DNA of 64,000 nt, from contig NZ_CP030771.1 of NCBI RefSeq assembly GCF_006088715.1, positions 1,054,001 to 1,118,000 of the forward strand. Direction: 5' to 3'. The translations under genes and the position numbers were made by a program. How positions within the stretch are numbered: position 1 is the stretch's first letter; each line of letters begins with the position of its first letter. Shown piece after piece: positions 58,820 to 64,000 of this stretch. The DNA is from Streptomyces sp. YIM 121038 (GTDB taxonomy: Bacteria > Actinomycetota > Actinomycetes > Streptomycetales > Streptomycetaceae). A model generated the notes under the pieces. The model saw nothing but the letters and a program-made list of their open reading frames with translations, did not search any database and was not told where the DNA came from.

Positions 58820-60127
58820 ATGCCTTCCCCTCAGCCCTCGTCCGCGCTCCGCAGCCCCCGGCTGTGGATCGGCACGGGCATCATCGTCGCGGTGGTCTCC
58901 ACCTTGTTCGCCCTGCTCTACGTGGGCGGCAACGTGAACCCCAAGGGCAACCTGCGTGACCTGCCCGTCGCGCTGGTCAACAACGACCGCGGCGCGGGCA
59001 CGGGCAAGCAGCACCTCAACGTCGGCGACCAGGTCGTCTCCGGCATCAAGAAGGCCGCCGCGGACAACGACAGCATCGACTGGCAGGTCCTCAGCCAGGC
59101 CGAGGCCGACAAGCGCCTCGGCCAGGGCAAGCTCTACGGCGCGCTCGTCGTGCCCAAGGACTTCACCGCCACGGTCGGCGGCCTCAGCAGCGCGCAGCAG
59201 AAGAACCCCGCCGCGCCGACCCTGACGGTGCTGACCAACCAGGCGGCCGGAAGCTTCGGCTCCTCCATGGCGAGCCAGGCCACGCAGAAGGCCGCCCACG
59301 CCGCGTCCGCGCAGCTCGGCAAGGAGCTCCTCGGCCGCGCGAGCGAGCAGAAGGCGCCGCTCGCCCCCGCCGCCCGGCTGATGCTCACCGACCCCGTGAC
59401 CGTCCAGGTCGCCGACGGCCACCCGCTGGAGACGCACAGCGCCATGGGCCTGAGCGCCTTCTACTACGCCCTGGTCCTGCTGGTCTCCGGCATGCTCGCC
59501 GCCAACGTGATCCACTCCCAGGTCGACACGGCGCTCGGCTATCTGCACTCCGACTTCGGCCCGTTCCGCCAGCGCAACCCCCTGCGCCGCACCAGCCGCG
59601 TGCGCACCCTGGCCATCAACTCGGCCCTGATGCTGGGTCTCTCCGTGGTCATGGGCTCCCTCGTGGAGCTCGCCACGGTCGGCGTCCTCGGCATGGACGC
59701 GGACCACCTCGGCCTGCTCTGGCTCTACTCCGTGGGCACCATCGCCGTCGTCGGCCTCAGCGCGCTTGCGCTGCTCGCCGTCTTCGGCACCCCCGGCATG
59801 CTGCTCTCGACCATCGTCTTCGTCGCCATGGCCGTCCCGTCCTCCGGCGCCACGGTGCCGCTGGAGGCGCTGCCCGGGTTCTTCCGCGCGCTCGCCGAGT
59901 TCGAGCCGCTGCGCCAGCTCACCGGGGGCCTGCGCGCCATCCTGTACTTCGGCGCCCAGGGCGACGCCGGACTGACCCGCGCCTGGATCTCCATGGGCAT
60001 CGCCCTGGTCGTCTCCCTGCTGTTCGGCTTCGGCATGACCCGCCTGTACGACCGCAAGGGCCTGCACCGGGTGCCCGCCGAGCCCGCCGAGGCCACCGAG
60101 GCCGCGCCGGAGCCCGCGACGGCCTGA
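58820..60127 (+). CDS. DUF3533-domain membrane protein (ABC-2/YhgE-like)
   Basis: This 435-residue integral membrane protein has one N-terminal helix (about residues 13-35), an extracellular domain of about 175 residues, then five more helices (about 210-405) and an acidic Ala/Pro/Glu tail. This is the layout of DUF3533 and YhgE/Pip-type proteins, which share the ABC-2 permease fold and are usually annotated as drug-export or phage-receptor-like proteins without a proven substrate. The extracellular start (PVALVNNDRGA) and the SFGSSMASQATQKAA region are typical. The ATG at 58820 has GGAG 5 nt upstream. No ATPase gene is adjacent, so it may act alone. Control by the divergent MerR is likely. 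Confidence 0.85.
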   Translation: MPSPQPSSALRSPRLWIGTGIIVAVVSTLFALLYVGGNVNPKGNLRDLPVALVNNDRGAGTGKQHLNVGDQVVSGIKKAAADNDSIDWQVLSQAEADKRLGQGKLYGALVVPKDFTATVGGLSSAQQKNPAAPTLTVLTNQAAGSFGSSMASQATQKAAHAASAQLGKELLGRASEQKAPLAPAARLMLTDPVTVQVADGHPLETHSAMGLSAFYYALVLLVSGMLAANVIHSQVDTALGYLHSDFGPFRQRNPLRRTSRVRTLAINSALMLGLSVVMGSLVELATVGVLGMDADHLGLLWLYSVGTIAVVGLSALALLAVFGTPGMLLSTIVFVAMAVPSSGATVPLEALPGFFRALAEFEPLRQLTGGLRAILYFGAQGDAGLTRAWISMGIALVVSLLFGFGMTRLYDRKGLHRVPAEPAEATEAAPEPATA

Positions 60128-60141
60128 TACCCGCCCCGCCC

Positions 60142-60183
60142 ACGGCCGGGCCGGAACGGTATGCACCGTTCCGGCCCGGCCGT
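60142..60183. terminator. Bidirectional terminator between DUF3533 and ABC-F genes
   Basis: A perfect 19-bp GC-rich stem with the 4-nt loop ATGC lies between two convergent genes. It starts 15 nt after the plus-strand stop and ends 3 nt before the minus-strand stop. It is one of the strongest hairpins in the window. Confidence 0.85.
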
Positions 60184-60185
60184 CG

Positions 60186-61847
<1,662 letters not shown>

Positions 61848-61946
61848 GGGGTGCTCCGCAGCTCGCAGGGAGCCGGGCAGCGCACAGCGGCCGCCCGGCG
61901 GGAACCGGGACGGCGAGCGCGGATTCAGCAGAGGAAGGCGCCGCCG
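61848..61946 (-). promoter_or_regulatory. Putative attenuator hairpins upstream of the ABC-F gene
   Basis: Three partly exclusive stems can be drawn on the minus-strand leader. CCCGG (61905-61909) pairs with CCGGG (61894-61898). GCCGGGC (61893-61899) pairs with GCCCGGC (61872-61878). GCTCC (61869-61873) pairs with GGAGC (61853-61857), which contains the ribosome binding site of the ABC-F gene. The middle segment can be used by either of the first two stems, as in erm-type translational attenuators. Folding energies were not computed. Confidence 0.5.
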
Positions 61947-61991
61947 TCAGCGGGCGGAGCGGACCTTCTGCGACCAGATGCCTCGTGCCAT
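61947..61991 (-). CDS. Putative leader peptide of the ABC-F gene
   Basis: This is a 14-codon ORF, MARGIWSQKVRSAR, from ATG at 61991 to TGA at 61947-61949. It lies 99 nt upstream of the ABC-F start on the same strand. Short upstream ORFs are usual for inducible ABC-F and erm resistance genes, where drug-stalled ribosomes change the leader RNA fold. There is no strong ribosome binding site, so it may be translated from a leaderless or nearly leaderless transcript. The basic residues could favour stalling. It is supported by position and context only. Confidence 0.5.
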   Translation of the reverse strand: MARGIWSQKVRSAR

Positions 61992-62170
61992 GCCGATCAC
62001 GGTAACAAGGGCGGCGCCCCGGTTCATCCGAATTTCCGCCGGTCATGGCGCGGCCCGCGCGGCCGCGCCGCACAAATCCGGTGAACGGCTGTGGTGGGGC
62101 GGGCCCGCCGCGCTGCACCCTGGTCGCTGGATCGCCGCACCGGGACGGCGGTAGGCGGAGAGGCAGGCAC
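61992..62170. other. Divergent promoter region between the ABC-F leader and the flavoenzyme gene
   Basis: The spacer contains one AT-rich patch (about 62023-62037), the most likely site of the minus-strand promoter. The plus-strand ribosome binding site lies at its right end. I see no convincing operator. Confidence 0.4.
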
Positions 62171-63337
62171 ATGGGGCAGGCATTCGGTTCCTACCAGAAC
62201 GAGATCTACCTCGAAGGGCTCGGCGGGGTCGTCCCGCGCTTCCCGATGGACTTCGCCGGGTGGGAGGCCAGGGCCCGGGCGGCGCTGCCGCCTTCGGTGT
62301 GGTCGTACGTCGCGGGCGGGGCGGGGGACGAGCGCACCCAGCGCGTCAACGTCTCCGCGTTCGACGGCTGGGGGCTCGTCCCGCGCATGCTCGTCGGCGC
62401 CGCGGAGCGCGACCTGTCCGTCGGACTCTTCGGGACGAGGCTGCCCTCGCCCGCGCTCATGGCGCCGATCGGCGTGCTCGGTCTGTGCGCGCAGGACGGG
62501 CACGGCGACCTGGCCACCGCGCGGGCGTCCGCCCGTACCGGCGTACCGATGATCGCCTCCACGCTGTCCGTCGATCCCCTGGAGGAGGTGGCCGCCGCGC
62601 TCGGGGACACGCCCGGCTTCTTCCAGCTCTACACCCCGAGCGACCGGGACCTGGCGGAGAGCCTCGTCCGCCGGGCGGAGTCGGCCGGATTCCAGGGCAT
62701 CGTGGTCACCCTCGACACCTGGGTGACGGGCTGGCGTCCGCGCGACCTGAGCGTCAGCAACTTCCCCCAGCTGCGGGGCCACTGCCTCGCCAACTACTTC
62801 TCGGACCCGGTCTTCCGCGCACAGTTGAAGCGGCCGCCGGAGGAGGACCCGCAGGAAGCCGTCCTCAACTGGGTGCGCGTCTTTCCCCACGCGCTCACCT
62901 GGGCGGACCTGCCCTGGCTGCGCTCGCTGACCGATCTGCCGCTGATCCTCAAGGGGCTCTGCCACCCCGACGACGTGCGCCGGGCCAAGGACGGCGGGGC
63001 GAACGCCGTCTACTGCTCCAACCACGGCGGCCGCCAGGCCAACGGCGGGCTGCCCGCCCTGGACGCGCTGCCCGGCGTGGTGGAGGCCGCCGACGGGCTG
63101 CCGGTGCTCTTCGACTCCGGCGTCCGCAGTGGCGCGGACATCGTCAAGGCGCTCGCCCTGGGCGCCACCGCCGTCGGCATCGGCCGCCCCTACGCGTACG
63201 GGCTCGCCCTCGGCGGCACCGACGGCATCGTCCACGTGCTCCGCTCGCTCCTCGCCGAGACCGATCTGATCATGGCCGTCGACGGATACCCGGCGCTCGG
63301 CGACCTCACGCCGGAGGCGCTCCGCCGCGTGGTGTGA
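62171..63337 (+). CDS. FMN-dependent alpha-hydroxy-acid oxidase, lactate 2-monooxygenase-like
   Basis: This 388-residue TIM-barrel flavoenzyme belongs to the lactate/glycolate oxidase family. Visible motifs are YVAGGAGDE (46-54), MAPIG (97-101), QLYTP (152-156), TLDTW (180-184), Lys261 in ILKG, the catalytic His285 in [15 protein letters not shown] (314-321) and [14 protein letters not shown] (336-349). The family oxidises 2-hydroxy acids to 2-oxo acids. The close relative lactate 2-monooxygenase (about 390 residues) turns L-lactate into acetate and CO2, and the length and the [12 protein letters not shown] ending favour that subgroup. The ATG at 62171 has GGAGAGG 7 nt upstream. Upstream frames lack family similarity. 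It is divergent from the ABC-F unit and followed by a strong hairpin, so it is probably monocistronic. A role in polyketide tailoring is not indicated. Confidence 0.9.
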   Translation: MGQAFGSYQNEIYLEGLGGVVPRFPMDFAGWEARARAALPPSVWSYVAGGAGDERTQRVNVSAFDGWGLVPRMLVGAAERDLSVGLFGTRLPSPALMAPIGVLGLCAQDGHGDLATARASARTGVPMIASTLSVDPLEEVAAALGDTPGFFQLYTPSDRDLAESLVRRAESAGFQGIVVTLDTWVTGWRPRDLSVSNFPQLRGHCLANYFSDPVFRAQLKRPPEEDPQEAVLNWVRVFPHALTWADLPWLRSLTDLPLILKGLCHPDDVRRAKDGGANAVYCSNHGGRQANGGLPALDALPGVVEAADGLPVLFDSGVRSGADIVKALALGATAVGIGRPYAYGLALGGTDGIVHVLRSLLAETDLIMAVDGYPALGDLTPEALRRVV

Positions 63338-63393
63338 CACGACCGCGTGTCGAGCCGGGGAAGCGGGGTACTGGGATTCTCACGCCGCCTCGA

Positions 63394-63417
63394 CGACGCG
63401 ACCGCGCGGTCGCGTCG
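63394..63417. terminator. Terminator after the flavoenzyme gene
   Basis: The 12-nt arm CGACGCGACCGC is followed directly by its exact reverse complement, giving a perfect 24-bp palindrome 56 nt after the stop codon. Confidence 0.6.
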
Positions 63418-63560
63418 AGCACGGCGGCTCCACGTCCGGTGGCCCGTGCCACCGGGCGCCCTCCCCCGACGACACAGCCAGTACGTCGCCCCCGGCCCGG
63501 CCGGTACGGCATCACACCGACGGGCGCATACTGGAATATATCCGCACATTGGAGGACCCA

Positions 63561-63716
63561 ATGATCGCGATCGGCCTCGTCCTGCTCGTCATCGGCCTGG
63601 TGGCCGGCATCTCGATCCTCTGGACGATCGGTGTCGTCCTCGTCGCCGTCGGCGCCGTTCTCTGGCTCCTCGGCGCCGTCGGGCACGCGGTGGGCGGACG
63701 ACGTCACTACTGGTAG
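63561..63716 (+). CDS. Small membrane protein, DUF6131 family
   Basis: This 51-residue protein consists of two hydrophobic helices (about residues 2-17 and 20-39) joined by a short turn, followed by the basic tail GHAVGGRRHYW. This matches the DUF6131 family of streptomycete membrane peptides. The function is unknown. The ATG at 63561 has a very strong GGAGG site 5 nt upstream. It has its own spacer of 223 nt, which includes the preceding terminator and an AT-rich stretch (about 63530-63550) that could hold its promoter. It is followed after 74 nt by an oxidoreductase gene that may be co-transcribed. Confidence 0.85.
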   Translation: MIAIGLVLLVIGLVAGISILWTIGVVLVAVGAVLWLLGAVGHAVGGRRHYW

Positions 63717-63790
63717 CAGCGCACCGCACGACCGCCGCGGCCCCCCGGGGCCGCGGCGGCGCCCGCACCCGGCCCCCGAGGGGAACCGTC

Positions 63791-64000
63791 ATGCAGCGCA
63801 CCGCAGTTGTCGACGAGTCGTACTGGCTGGCCACGACGCCCGAGACCCGCTACCCGGCCCCCGACACGGATCTGACGGCGGACGTCGCGGTCATCGGCGG
63901 CGGCATCGCCGGTCTCTGCACGGCGTGGGAGCTCACCCGCTCCGGCCTCGACGTGGTCCTCCTGGAGGCGGACCGCGTCGCCGCGGGCGTGAGCGGGTAC
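63791..64000 (+). CDS. FAD-dependent oxidoreductase (partial, N-terminus)
   Basis: The first 70 codons are visible; the rest lies beyond the right edge. A short leader (ESYWLATTPETRYPAPDTDL) precedes a Rossmann dinucleotide-binding motif (VAVIGGGIAGLCTAWEL), the second strand ends in VVLLEADRV, and the segment closes with AAGVSGY. This is the N-terminus of the DAO-type amine/amino-acid oxidase superfamily. The SYWLATTP start and the AAGVSG ending resemble members that carry a C-terminal Rieske domain, which cannot be checked here. The ATG at 63791 has an AGGGG element about 8 nt upstream. Substrate unknown. Confidence 0.85.
   Translation, partial: MQRTAVVDESYWLATTPETRYPAPDTDLTADVAVIGGGIAGLCTAWELTRSGLDVVLLEADRVAAGVSGY

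Overview
The window is high-GC DNA with strong third-position GC bias, GTG starts and purine-rich ribosome binding sites. Type I modular polyketide synthase genes, an Ard-like ABC-F gene, DUF6204 and DUF6131 genes and a few rare TTA codons point to an actinomycete, most likely Streptomyces.

Positions 1-53566 are one minus-strand assembly line of four giant modular PKS genes, read from right to left: PKS A (40550-53566), PKS B (20781-40496), PKS C (5655-20690) and PKS D (start 5623, running off the left edge). N-terminal coiled-coil docking segments on B, C and D, and matching C-terminal docking tails on A, B and C, support the order A-B-C-D. The line has a loading module, ten complete extension modules and the start of an eleventh. 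AT1 is methylmalonyl-type, AT6 is a methylmalonyl-like variant, and all other extender ATs are malonyl-type (GHSIGE with HAFH).

Several domains look dead or altered: a vestigial KS in the loading module, an ER in module 2 that has lost most of its cofactor-binding half, a DH with His to Tyr and a KR with Ser to Ala in module 6, and a KR in module 8 with Tyr to His plus other damage. Reading these literally, the chain is: starter, methyl-branched hydroxyl (M1), alkene (M2), hydroxyl (M3), alkene (M4), hydroxyl (M5), methyl-branched ketone or hydroxyl (M6), alkene (M7), ketone (M8), hydroxyl (M9), hydroxyl (M10). This is a large polyol/polyene-type polyketide. I do not identify the compound.

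Positions 53567-55510 are a gap of about 1.9 kb with AT-richer patches and no convincing gene. It holds the PKS promoter region, including three heptamer direct repeats spaced exactly 11 bp apart (SARP-like), and a perfect 36-bp palindrome.

Positions 55511-64000 hold small regulator/transport units: a divergent marR-eamA pair with an operator over the start codon, a second marR with a perfect 16-bp-arm inverted repeat, a DUF6204 gene, a divergent merR and DUF3533 membrane-protein pair, an ABC-F ATPase preceded by a 14-codon leader ORF and competing hairpins (attenuator-like), a lactate 2-monooxygenase-like flavoenzyme, a DUF6131 membrane peptide, and the start of an FAD-dependent oxidoreductase. 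Strong hairpins separate most units. Whether the right-hand genes belong to the PKS cluster cannot be decided from this window; the ABC-F protein and the EamA exporter are plausible resistance or efflux candidates.
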